A DNA stretch of 45,717 bases from Prevotella sp. UBA4268 (GTDB lineage: Bacteria > Bacteroidota > Bacteroidia > Bacteroidales > Bacteroidaceae): NCBI GenBank assembly GCA_002395135.1, contig DGWC01000026.1:1-45717 (forward strand), in the 5' to 3' direction. The notes beneath the pieces were generated by a model, which searched no databases, had not been told where the DNA came from, and worked only from the letters and a program-made list of their open reading frames with translations. This document shows positions 27,593 through 35,000 of this stretch, piece by piece. Positions within the stretch are counted from its first letter, which is position 1. Each line of letters begins with the position of its first letter. A program made the translations under genes and the position numbers.

Positions 27593-28684
27593 TTATTTCT
27601 TGTAGTGTTTTTCGTAGAAACGCTTCTTGACAACCACACCTGGGAATGTTCTCTTGCGAATCTGAACCTCAACTTCTGTTCCGAGTTTTGCATGAGCAGC
27701 ATCTACCAATGCCATGCAAACGCTCTTACCCGTCGAAATAGAGTTGTATCCAGTGGTTACTTCACCAACTTTCTCTCCATTCACGACAACAGCATAGCCG
27801 TGGCGAGGTATTGCCTTGTCTTTCAATTCTATACCGATAACACGCTGCTTAGCACCTTCAGCCTTCTGTTTGGCCAAAGCGTCCTTGCCAATAAACTCCT
27901 CTTTGTCGAGTTTGCAGAACATGCTTAGTCCGGCCATTACAGGAGTGATGTCATCGCTCAATTCATCTCCATAGAGAGGCAATCCCACTTCGAAACGAAG
28001 GGTATCACGACATCCCAGGCCACAAGGCTTGCAACGCCCACATGCCATCAGTTTGTCCCATTGATTGCAAATGAATGTCTGCGAACCATATATTTCAAAT
28101 CCATCTTCACCCGTATATCCTGTTCGGCTGATGATAATGGTTTCATTGTCAATGTCAATGGTCTTTGCTGTATAGAAAACCAATTCCTTGCAAGCCAGAC
28201 CAAGCACTTCTTCAACCACCGTTTCTGCTTCAGGACCTTGCACGGCCAACTGAGCATAATAGTCTGAACAGTTATTCAGTTCGATATCAAAACCATCTGC
28301 CTGCTTTTGAATCCAGGCCCAATCTTTGTCGATATTTGCAGCGTTGATTACCAAGAAGAAGTCTTGTTCGTCCATCTTGTATACCAACAAGTCATCAACA
28401 GTACCACCGTTTTCATAGCACATCATTCCATAGAAAATCTGTCCTTTGGGAGCATTCGTAACGTCATTGGTAAAGATATGGTTTACATATCGCTCTGCAT
28501 CCTTACCTTTAACGGTCACTTCACCCATGTGCGACACATCAAAAACGCCACAGTGCTGTCTCACGGCATTGTGCTCGTCGATAATGTTTGAATACTGAAT
28601 GGGCATGTCAAAGCCGCCAAATGGGGAGATCAGTGCTCCCAGGGCTACGTGTTTGTCATAGAGACATGTTTTTTTATTCTCCAT
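27593..28684 (-). CDS. gcvT: Glycine cleavage system aminomethyltransferase (T protein)
   Basis: Transfers the methylene unit from aminomethyl-lipoyl GcvH to tetrahydrofolate, releasing ammonia. The 363-residue product has GVFDVSHMGEV near residue 46, the catalytic-Asp region GGTVDDLLVY (Asp97/98), ISRTGYTGEDGFEI and GLGCRDTLRFEVGLPLYG. It starts 2 nt after the lplA stop codon and is followed by an 88-nt AT-rich gap before gcvH, in which I see no promoter. Confidence 0.95.
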   Translation of the reverse strand: MENKKTCLYDKHVALGALISPFGGFDMPIQYSNIIDEHNAVRQHCGVFDVSHMGEVTVKGKDAERYVNHIFTNDVTNAPKGQIFYGMMCYENGGTVDDLLVYKMDEQDFFLVINAANIDKDWAWIQKQADGFDIELNNCSDYYAQLAVQGPEAETVVEEVLGLACKELVFYTAKTIDIDNETIIISRTGYTGEDGFEIYGSQTFICNQWDKLMACGRCKPCGLGCRDTLRFEVGLPLYGDELSDDITPVMAGLSMFCKLDKEEFIGKDALAKQKAEGAKQRVIGIELKDKAIPRHGYAVVVNGEKVGEVTTGYNSISTGKSVCMALVDAAHAKLGTEVEVQIRKRTFPGVVVKKRFYEKHYKK

Positions 28685-28686
28685 TT

Positions 28687-29655
28687 TTAATCAATTATTA
28701 AAGTTAGTAAATCATTCTTATTTAGATTATTAATTATTTCGTTCAGATTGTCGGGTAGGGCAGAGGATATGGAATCTCTGTCATAACGTGTGCCACGAAT
28801 GGCTGCACACAACTCACCCAGATCGCCAATTAGGAAAAAATCACCTTTGAAATCAATGTCTTTAATCACATCATTCTTTATTTCCATCCTCACTTCTACC
28901 GTGCCGACACCTTCGATTCGCTGTTTCTTCACGACAGCATGTCTGGGATTGTTTCCGAAAATAAACTCTGGAGACAAGTACTCCTTCTCTATTTCCTCAA
29001 TCTGTCTGACATCCTCACTTGTCAGAACATATTCTTGGTCACAAATAAAATCGATGATGGAATCACGAATTTCTTCAAGGCTCATGTTAGTATGATCCTT
29101 CAGCAAGGTGATGCGTTGGCGAACACTCTTCACACCTTTACTGATTAATTTTTCATCATCTGGTGTTATGCAACTAATCATGTTGCGCATATCTGTGTCA
29201 TAAAGCATGGTTCCATGCACGATGCTTCTGCCGGGTAAGTGATAAAACGCATTACCGCTTACTTTCTTCCCGTCAATCAGAATGTCATTGCGACCATTGG
29301 CTGTGGCATTTATCCCAATGCGTTTCAATGCATGAATCACCATCGTGGTGTATTTATGATAAGTAAAGTTCACGCTATCGCTTTTAGTGATATATGCAAG
29401 CATCATATTACTCATGTCAGCATACACGCAACCGCCGCCACTTTTTCTTCTGAACATTTTAACATGATGCTTTTCGCAGTATGGAATATTAACCTCGTTT
29501 TCAATCAATTGGTTCCTTCCGAAAATCACACTTGGCTTCACCTGCCATATAAAGAATGCATCCGCAACATCAAGATGACGCGCGACATACTCTTCCATGG
29601 ACAGATAAAAACTCAAATCCCTGCATGTTTTCTCTTGCAGGACAATATGGACCAT
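28687..29655 (-). CDS. lplA: Lipoate-protein ligase A family protein
   Basis: Predicted to activate lipoate with ATP and attach it to lipoyl domains, here most likely GcvH. The upstream part of the open frame (to 29739) lies over the promoter, so I take ATG 29655, giving 322 residues. Motifs: FGRNQLIENEVN, RRKSGGGCVYAD (69-80), GRNDILIDGKKVSGNAFY with the ligase lysine Lys131, and HGTMLYDTD. The C-terminal domain (about 230-322) matches the bacterial accessory domain. It is the first gene of the lplA-gcvTHPAPB-lpd operon, so lipoate attachment is expressed together with its target. Confidence 0.9.
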   Translation of the reverse strand: MVHIVLQEKTCRDLSFYLSMEEYVARHLDVADAFFIWQVKPSVIFGRNQLIENEVNIPYCEKHHVKMFRRKSGGGCVYADMSNMMLAYITKSDSVNFTYHKYTTMVIHALKRIGINATANGRNDILIDGKKVSGNAFYHLPGRSIVHGTMLYDTDMRNMISCITPDDEKLISKGVKSVRQRITLLKDHTNMSLEEIRDSIIDFICDQEYVLTSEDVRQIEEIEKEYLSPEFIFGNNPRHAVVKKQRIEGVGTVEVRMEIKNDVIKDIDFKGDFFLIGDLGELCAAIRGTRYDRDSISSALPDNLNEIINNLNKNDLLTLIID

Positions 29656-29686
29656 ACCTATCTTTAAATTATCAGTATATTTTTTG

Positions 29687-29717
29687 CAAATATATGAAAA
29701 ACCTGCGAAATCACCAA
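29687..29717 (-). promoter_or_regulatory. lplA: Promoter of the lplA-gcv-lpd operon
   Basis: On the minus strand, TTG (29717-29715), 20 nt, then TATATTTG (29694-29687), close to the Bacteroidetes consensus. The leader is about 25 nt, too short for a glycine riboswitch. Confidence 0.7.
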
Positions 29718-29740
29718 CTATTTCAGCATGAATTAACAAT

Positions 29741-29770
29741 AAAAAAGGTATCTTATAGAGACACCTTTTT
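29741..29770 (-). terminator. Terminator of the nitrilase and acidic-protein transcription unit
   Basis: On the minus strand, a stem of about 11-12 bp with AAAAAGGT/ACCTTTTT arms and a small loop, ending in a T-run. It lies 10 nt beyond the stop of the acidic-tailed protein and before the lplA promoter, so it insulates the two operons. Confidence 0.75.
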
Positions 29771-29780
29771 CTATTTATAT

Positions 29781-30581
29781 TTAATAGTCATCGTCATCGG
29801 CCACCTCAACAGCATCGATACTCAATGCATCTGGGTCTTCTTCGATGGTTGTACGATAACTTTCCTCTGTCAATTTGTCTTCATCGTAGTCATCATCATC
29901 ATCTGCATCATTGTAGTGATCTTCGATTTCCGGTGCATTTTCATCGTCTTCATAGCCTTCGTCGGCACTGTCGTCAACGTCGAATTTCATACGGGGCTTT
30001 TCTGAAATGGGTTTCACCTTGGCAAAAATGGCCTCTACCCAGGTGCCTTTGGGGATTTCAAGCACCTCGAAACCATCTGCAACTTTCTTTTCATACATAC
30101 CGCCGGGATTGTGCAGACGGTCCTTGGGAAGTGTCGTTGTGCTGATGTCAAAGCCACTTTGTATAATGTCTTGGATGCTTTGAGAGAGACTATCCCATCC
30201 GCCACCGAAATTGCGATCGATCACTTCCATCAGTTTGGCGGCACTAATGTAGCGTATGTTCTCATAGGTAAGGTCGGTAACACGTACAATAGGGCGCTTC
30301 TTGACAGCCCATTTGATTTTCGTGGATTCGTCAATTCTTATCTGTCCAACCTTGAATCCGCGATCTTCATATTTCTTTATTACCTCAGGCTTGTCTACCT
30401 TGATTTCTTCTATCTCGAAAGCACTGCGCAAGATATCAATATAATGCCTCATGTTATCTTGCAATTCCGACTCTTTCTCTGCTGCTTCCCACATTCGGAA
30501 AATATCATTCTCCTGTATGTTCCAAACATTACCTTTGGTTAGCGACTTGAGTGAAACTGTTTTGTTTGTATTATCTTTCAT
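29781..30581 (-). CDS. Uncharacterised protein with highly acidic C-terminal tail
   Basis: I do not recognise this 266-residue protein. No signal peptide or membrane segment is visible. Residues 1-200 are a mixed alpha/beta region, and residues 201-266 are a disordered-looking tail in which 33 of 66 residues are Asp or Glu, including a DDDDD run and a terminal DDDDY. Such a globular-plus-acidic-tail layout is known from the RNA polymerase delta subunit of Firmicutes, histone-like chaperones and nucleic-acid mimics, but I see no direct homology to any of them. It starts 13 nt after the nitrilase stop and ends at its own terminator. It is convincingly coding: a long clean frame with a terminator just after its stop. 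Confidence 0.8.
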   Translation of the reverse strand: MKDNTNKTVSLKSLTKGNVWNIQENDIFRMWEAAEKESELQDNMRHYIDILRSAFEIEEIKVDKPEVIKKYEDRGFKVGQIRIDESTKIKWAVKKRPIVRVTDLTYENIRYISAAKLMEVIDRNFGGGWDSLSQSIQDIIQSGFDISTTTLPKDRLHNPGGMYEKKVADGFEVLEIPKGTWVEAIFAKVKPISEKPRMKFDVDDSADEGYEDDENAPEIEDHYNDADDDDDYDEDKLTEESYRTTIEEDPDALSIDAVEVADDDDY

Positions 30582-30594
30582 ATCTTATAATTTA

Positions 30595-31353
30595 TTATTG
30601 TTCTAACTTAAATGCATCGCGGTCGTCCAGAACGGGGAATTTCTGGCGGAAGCGATTCTGGCTGTCGAAGTCTAAATCGGCAAAAATGATTTGTTCACAT
30701 TCACCTTCAGCCTCGGCCACGGTACGCCCGCGACTGTCTATAACGGCACTATGACCGATATAAGTGCACTTTGGATCGCTGCCGACACGGTTGCAACCGA
30801 TAACGTAGCACTGGTTTTCGATGGCTCTTGCACGCAGCAACGTGTCCCACACATGCTGTCTGCTTTCTGGCCAGTTTGCCACACAGATGATGGCATCGTA
30901 GTCGTTTGCATTGCGCGACCATACGGGAAACCTCAGGTCATAGCATGTAAGCAACAAGAACCTCACGCTGAGATATTCGGCTACAACTCTTCTTTCACCA
31001 GCATGATAATAGGCATCTTCTCCGCCATAACTGAACAGATGTCGTTTGTCGTAGACGCTTATCTCCATATCTGGCCTCACGAAATACTGCCGGTTATAGT
31101 TTTTCCCATCTGGCGACTTCACAGAGAGGCTGCCGCATAATGCCGCATTCTTCTGCCGGGACATCTTTTTCATCCATTCCGTTGCTGCATCTTGCACCAA
31201 ACCATCATGAGAAGCAATGAATCCCGTGTTCCACATTTCCGGAAGAATAAACATGTCGGTATATGAGCACGAATTAATCATGCGCTCCGCATTTTTCATG
31301 TTTTGCTCTGTATCCATCCATTGGATGTCTGTTTGAATGAGTGCCACTCTCAT
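30595..31353 (-). CDS. Nitrilase-superfamily amidase, omega-amidase (YafV/Nit2)-like
   Basis: Carbon-nitrogen hydrolase predicted to cleave an amide; relatives act as omega-amidases that remove 2-oxoglutaramate-type by-products (repair). The frame extends upstream to 31446, but ATG 31353 gives the canonical start MRVALIQTDIQWMD. With 252 residues it matches YafV in length. The catalytic triad is Glu39 (FILPEMWNTGF), Lys103 (YDKRHLF) and Cys137 (LLTCYDLRFP), with RARAIENQCYVIGCNR after it. It has its own promoter (31384-31413) and is followed by the acidic-tailed gene. Confidence 0.9.
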   Translation of the reverse strand: MRVALIQTDIQWMDTEQNMKNAERMINSCSYTDMFILPEMWNTGFIASHDGLVQDAATEWMKKMSRQKNAALCGSLSVKSPDGKNYNRQYFVRPDMEISVYDKRHLFSYGGEDAYYHAGERRVVAEYLSVRFLLLTCYDLRFPVWSRNANDYDAIICVANWPESRQHVWDTLLRARAIENQCYVIGCNRVGSDPKCTYIGHSAVIDSRGRTVAEAEGECEQIIFADLDFDSQNRFRQKFPVLDDRDAFKLEQ

Positions 31354-31383
31354 CGTTTTCTCCCGAATTGGTTTCTTCGCCTG

Positions 31384-31413
31384 CAAAAGTAATACATAAA
31401 ATTCTATTTGCAA
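31384..31413 (-). promoter_or_regulatory. Promoter of the nitrilase gene
   Basis: On the minus strand, TTG (31413-31411), exactly 19 nt, then TACTTTTG (31391-31384): a full consensus match with a leader of about 25 nt. Confidence 0.8.
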
Positions 31414-31432
31414 GTTTTTTATTGTGAAATTT

Positions 31433-31463
31433 TTGTATTTGTGCAATATATTTTTTAAATTTG
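31433..31463 (+). promoter_or_regulatory. rarA: Promoter of the rarA operon with overlapping dyad
   Basis: TTG (31433-31435), 20 nt, then TAAATTTG (31456-31463). A perfect inverted repeat TTTGTGCAA (31438-31446) and TTGCACAAA (31461-31469) flanks the spacer and overlaps the -7 box, a possible operator. The leader is only about 7-8 nt. Confidence 0.7.
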
Positions 31464-31476
31464 CACAAAAGAATAT

Positions 31477-32751
31477 ATGTCACAGCCATTAGCAGAAAGA
31501 ATGCGCCCGCATTCACTCGACGAATATATCGGCCAGCAACATTTGGTGGGCGAAGGTGCCGTGCTTCGGAAAATGATAGAGGCAGGCAAGGTTAGTTCAT
31601 TCATATTATGGGGACCTCCCGGTGTAGGGAAAACAACGCTTGCACAGATTATTGCAAACAAGTTAGAGACACCTTTCTACACCCTGAGTGCCGTAACGAG
31701 CGGCGTAAAGGATGTTCGTGATGTGATTGAACGTGCCAAAGGTGGCCGTTTCTTCAATAATTCAAGCCCAATTCTATTTATTGACGAAATCCATCGCTTC
31801 AGCAAATCACAGCAAGACTCCCTGTTGGGAGCCGTTGAAAAGGGCATTGTAACGCTGATTGGTGCCACTACAGAGAATCCTTCATTCGAAGTAATACGCC
31901 CGTTGCTGTCTCGCTGCCAACTTTATGTGCTGAAATCGTTAGACAAAAACGACCTGCTCCTGCTCCTGGATCGCGCCATACACAATGATATGGAGTTGAA
32001 AAAGATGCACATTGAACTGAAAGAAACAGGCGCCATTCTCAGGTATAGTGGGGGAGATGCACGCAAATTGCTCAACATTCTTGAGTTGGTAGTAGAATCT
32101 TCTGGCTCAAACCAAGTGACAATCACAGACGAGTTGGTGGAAAACAGGCTTCAACAGAATCCGCTTGCTTATGACAAGGACGGTGAAATGCACTACGACA
32201 TCATCTCTGCATTCATCAAAAGCATCCGCGGTAGCGATCCTGATGCTGCATTATATTGGATGGCACGTATGATCGAAGGTGGTGAAGACCCACAATTTAT
32301 AGCACGCCGCATGGTTATCAGTGCTTCAGAGGACATTGGACTTGCCAATCCCAATGCATTATTGCTTGCCAATGCAGCCTTTGACGCCGTTATGAAAATC
32401 GGATGGCCTGAAGGAAGAATCCCACTTGCCGAATGTGCTGTTTATCTGGCTACCAGCCCAAAGAGCAACAGTGCTTACATGGGAATAGCAAGTGCACTTG
32501 AATTGGTTAAGAAAACGGGCAATCTGCCCGTGCCTTTACATCTTCGCAATGCCCCGACACAACTGATGGCAGAACTCGGATACTCCGACGGATATAAGTA
32601 TGCACATGATTACCCCGGCAATTTCGTAGAACAACAATTCATGCCTGACGCATTAAAAGACAGCAGACTATGGCATGCCCAGCATTTTCCCTCTGAAGAA
32701 AAACTCTATCAGCGAATGTTACAGTGCTGGGGGAATAGATTCAAAGAATAG
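31477..32751 (+). CDS. rarA: Replication-associated recombination protein A (RarA/MgsA)
   Basis: AAA+ ATPase related to clamp-loader and RuvB proteins that acts at stalled replication forks. The 424-residue product shows RPHSLDEYIGQQHLVGEG, Walker A GPPGVGKT, Walker B LFIDEIHRF, the sensor stretch TLIGATTENPSFEV and a C-terminal tetramerisation domain (ARRMVISASEDIGLANP). Length is typical. It is followed after 26 nt by the dehydrogenase gene, so the three genes up to 34353 are probably one operon. Confidence 0.96.
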   Translation: MSQPLAERMRPHSLDEYIGQQHLVGEGAVLRKMIEAGKVSSFILWGPPGVGKTTLAQIIANKLETPFYTLSAVTSGVKDVRDVIERAKGGRFFNNSSPILFIDEIHRFSKSQQDSLLGAVEKGIVTLIGATTENPSFEVIRPLLSRCQLYVLKSLDKNDLLLLLDRAIHNDMELKKMHIELKETGAILRYSGGDARKLLNILELVVESSGSNQVTITDELVENRLQQNPLAYDKDGEMHYDIISAFIKSIRGSDPDAALYWMARMIEGGEDPQFIARRMVISASEDIGLANPNALLLANAAFDAVMKIGWPEGRIPLAECAVYLATSPKSNSAYMGIASALELVKKTGNLPVPLHLRNAPTQLMAELGYSDGYKYAHDYPGNFVEQQFMPDALKDSRLWHAQHFPSEEKLYQRMLQCWGNRFKE

Positions 32752-32777
32752 ATGATAATAAGAAAGAAACAGCGTAT

Positions 32778-33740
32778 ATGAATGAACTGCAAATAGTAGT
32801 ATTAGATGGATATGGTGCAAACCCTGGTGATTTGTCATGGGAAATACTTGAAAGCATCGGGAAAACCACCATATATGAACGCACACCTGTAGAACTGGTT
32901 GTAGAAAGGTCGTCCGAAGCAGATATTATTTTAACCAACAAGGTTGTCGTTTCTGCCGAACATATGACTTTGCTTCCCAAGTTGAAATGCATAGGTGTGT
33001 TAGCAACAGGCTATAATGTGGTGGATATCGCAGAGGCGAAAAGAAGAGGTATCGTCGTAACCAACATCCCTTCATACAGCACAGACAGCGTTGCACAAAC
33101 TGTTTTTGCGCATATCCTGAATATCACAAACCGTGTGGACTACTATGCTCAGCAGAATCGCAACGGCAGATGGAACAACAGTCTTGACTTTACTTACTGG
33201 GACACGCCGCTGCACGAACTGGCAGGCAAGCAAATCGGAATTTACGGCTATGGGAACATTGGAGCCGTGGTGGGGCGAATAGCCCATGCTTTCGGAATGA
33301 ATGTTGTGGCAGTGACATCCAAGAAGCCATCTCAACTACCGGATTATGTAAAAAGCGTTTCTTTTGAGCAGATGCTTTCCTGCTGCGACATCGTCACGCT
33401 TCATTGTCCGCTCAATGATAAAACGAAAGGGATGATCAATAAGCAGACGATAGAGATTATGAAGCAAGGGGTCATACTCATCAACACAGGACGTGGACCA
33501 CTCATCGTTGAGCAGGATGTAGCAGAAGCACTACAATGTGGAAAGATGAGCGCATACGGTGCCGACGTGCTGAGCGCAGAACCGCCACGCAACGGAAGCC
33601 CATTGTTACAGCAGCCTAATGCCTTCATTACCCCACATATCGCATGGGCAACCGTCGAGGCACGCACTCGCCTCATGAGCATAGCAATCAACAACATCAA
33701 AGCATTTATCAAGGGAGAACCAGAAAATGTCATTCATTGA
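32778..33740 (+). CDS. D-isomer-specific 2-hydroxyacid dehydrogenase (hydroxypyruvate reductase-like)
   Basis: NAD(P)-dependent reductase of the D-2-hydroxyacid family, about 320 residues. The NAD-binding loop GYGNIG is at 157-162, and the catalytic triad is Arg239 (NTGRGPLI), Glu268 (LSAEPP) and His287 (TPHIAWA). The N-terminal region (VLATGYNVVDIAEAKRRGI, NIPSYSTDSVAQ) resembles glycerate/hydroxypyruvate reductases (HprA), so glycerate or glyoxylate metabolism is a reasonable guess, but the exact substrate is not readable. Its last 14 nt overlap the next gene. Confidence 0.9.
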   Translation: MNELQIVVLDGYGANPGDLSWEILESIGKTTIYERTPVELVVERSSEADIILTNKVVVSAEHMTLLPKLKCIGVLATGYNVVDIAEAKRRGIVVTNIPSYSTDSVAQTVFAHILNITNRVDYYAQQNRNGRWNNSLDFTYWDTPLHELAGKQIGIYGYGNIGAVVGRIAHAFGMNVVAVTSKKPSQLPDYVKSVSFEQMLSCCDIVTLHCPLNDKTKGMINKQTIEIMKQGVILINTGRGPLIVEQDVAEALQCGKMSAYGADVLSAEPPRNGSPLLQQPNAFITPHIAWATVEARTRLMSIAINNIKAFIKGEPENVIH

Positions 33741-34353
33741 GACAGATACAATACAGCACATTATCGAGTTTATAGGAACATTGGCATTTGCCATTTCAGG
33801 CATTCGACTGGCAGCAGCCAAGCAATTCGACTGGTTTGGTGGCTACGTAGTAGGTCTTGCCACTGCAATTGGTGGGGGGACAATGCGTGATTTGATGCTC
33901 GGCACAACACCATTTTGGATGACAGATTCCATATATATAATATGTACGGGAGTAGCTTTAATGGTGGTGATTATCTTCAAAAGGCAACTTGTCAGACTAA
34001 ACAACACTTGGTTTATCTTCGACACACTGGGACTGGCACTGTTCACGATAGCAGGCATTCAGAAAACATTAGGATTCGGACAGCCTTACTGGGTGGCCAT
34101 CATTATGGGATGCATAACCGGTGCAGCAGGAGGAGTGATGCGCGACGTACTCATCAATGAAGTTCCACTCATCTTTCGCAAAGAAATCTATGCCGTAGCC
34201 TGCATTATCGGAGGCATGGTTTATCAGATTTGCAACCTGCTGAAACTGGGTTTAGAGATGACCGTGCTTGTTAGTTTCGTCACCGTAGTAATGGTTCGCG
34301 TTGTGGCAGTGAAGTATCATATCACGCTTCCTCACCTAAAAAACATTGAATAA
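33727..34353 (+). CDS. TRIC-type (UPF0126) cation channel family membrane protein
   Basis: A 208-residue membrane protein built from two related halves of the UPF0126 domain: GTLAFAISGIRLAA with AIGGGTMRDLMLG, and LGLALFTIAGIQKT with GAAGGVMRDVL. About seven membrane helices are expected. Bacterial relatives form trimeric cation (K+) channels. It starts inside the end of the dehydrogenase gene (14-nt overlap), so it is translationally coupled to it. A weak hairpin with a T-run follows at 34352-34398. Confidence 0.88.
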   Translation: MSFIETDTIQHIIEFIGTLAFAISGIRLAAAKQFDWFGGYVVGLATAIGGGTMRDLMLGTTPFWMTDSIYIICTGVALMVVIIFKRQLVRLNNTWFIFDTLGLALFTIAGIQKTLGFGQPYWVAIIMGCITGAAGGVMRDVLINEVPLIFRKEIYAVACIIGGMVYQICNLLKLGLEMTVLVSFVTVVMVRVVAVKYHITLPHLKNIE

Positions 34354-34398
34354 CACAGCGATACTCCAGCATATATTATAATGATAAATCGTGTTTTT
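34352..34398 (+). terminator. Weak terminator after the rarA operon
   Basis: AACAC plus CGAT (bulged) on the left can pair with ATCGTGTT on the right, followed by TTT. The loop is about 25 nt. Its form is imperfect, so confidence is low. Confidence 0.35.
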
Positions 34399-34483
34399 CA
34401 TCCGAACAAACACCGAAATCATACAGAAAATCATCGATTATTAGCGATAAAACACTTTTTTTGCAAAAAAGTTGCTGAAAAAT

Positions 34484-34514
34484 TTGGCTGATACAAAAAA
34501 ACTGATTACCTTTG
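34484..34514 (+). promoter_or_regulatory. Promoter of tRNA-Arg
   Basis: TTG (34484-34486), 20 nt, then TACCTTTG (34507-34514). It ends 18 nt before the first base of the tRNA. Confidence 0.72.
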
Positions 34515-34532
34515 CATCGCTTTTAAAACAAA

Positions 34533-34606
34533 GGCTCCCTAGCTCAACTGAATAGAGCATCTGACTACGGATCAGAAGGTTGTGGGTTTGAATCCCGCGG
34601 GAGTCA
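34533..34606 (+). tRNA. tRNA-Arg (anticodon ACG)
   Basis: A full cloverleaf is readable: acceptor stem GGCTCCC/GGGAGTC (one G-T pair), D-stem GCTC/GAGC, anticodon stem TCTGA/TCAGA with loop CTACGGA, and T-arm GTGGG TTTGAAT CCCGC. The anticodon is ACG, whose A34 becomes inosine so that it reads CGU, CGC and CGA. The discriminator is A. The 3' CCA is not encoded and must be added by the CCA-adding enzyme. It has its own promoter and terminator, so it is a single-gene unit. Confidence 0.95.
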
Positions 34607-34625
34607 CAAAACAAGGCAAAACAAC

Positions 34626-34669
34626 AAGAAAGAGAATATCAGACATTTGATATTATCTTTCTTTTTTTC
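34626..34669 (+). terminator. Terminator of tRNA-Arg
   Basis: A 16-bp stem (34626-34641 with 34648-34663, one mismatch) and a 6-nt loop, running into a T-rich tail of seven Ts. It lies 20 nt after the tRNA. Confidence 0.8.
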
Positions 34670-34941
34670 ATTACTAATTTTCTCATTCATTTCTTTGAAT
34701 CTTTCTGCTGAGAATATCAACCAACCGCCTGTTCATCAAATGTTTATCATTATCAAGAAAACTGCTAATAGTTACTGATTCATTCTGATTATATCACATT
34801 TCGTGCCATCAGTATACCCAAGAACGCCCACAAAAAGAACCATACAACATTGTAAATAAGCATAAGATATGCTGGGGTAATATAAATTGCATATCGAAGT
34901 CACGCAACAAGCAGCAGGGAAGAGGATGAATGGATAGAAAA

Positions 34942-34969
34942 AGAGGATGCACTTTCGGGTGCATCCTCT
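34942..34969 (-). terminator. rpsA: Terminator of rpsA
   Basis: A perfect 11-bp stem AGAGGATGCAC / GTGCATCCTCT with a 6-nt loop. On the minus strand it is followed by TTTTTCTATC. The same AGAGGATGCA arm occurs in the terminator of the lactate permease gene. Confidence 0.88.
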
Positions 34970-35000
34970 AAATGGATTATAAAGTTGGATATGTCTGTAA

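Larger units (their letters stand above)
34607..35000. other. Intergenic region between tRNA-Arg and rpsA
   Basis: A 394-nt gap. It holds the tRNA terminator at its left end and the rpsA terminator (34942-34969) at its right end. The stretch 34670-34940 is AT-rich; I find no gene, RNA or promoter in it. Confidence 0.6.

Noticed and set aside
29656..29739. N-terminal extension of lplA
   Set aside because: It covers the predicted promoter, and conserved sequence begins only at 29655.
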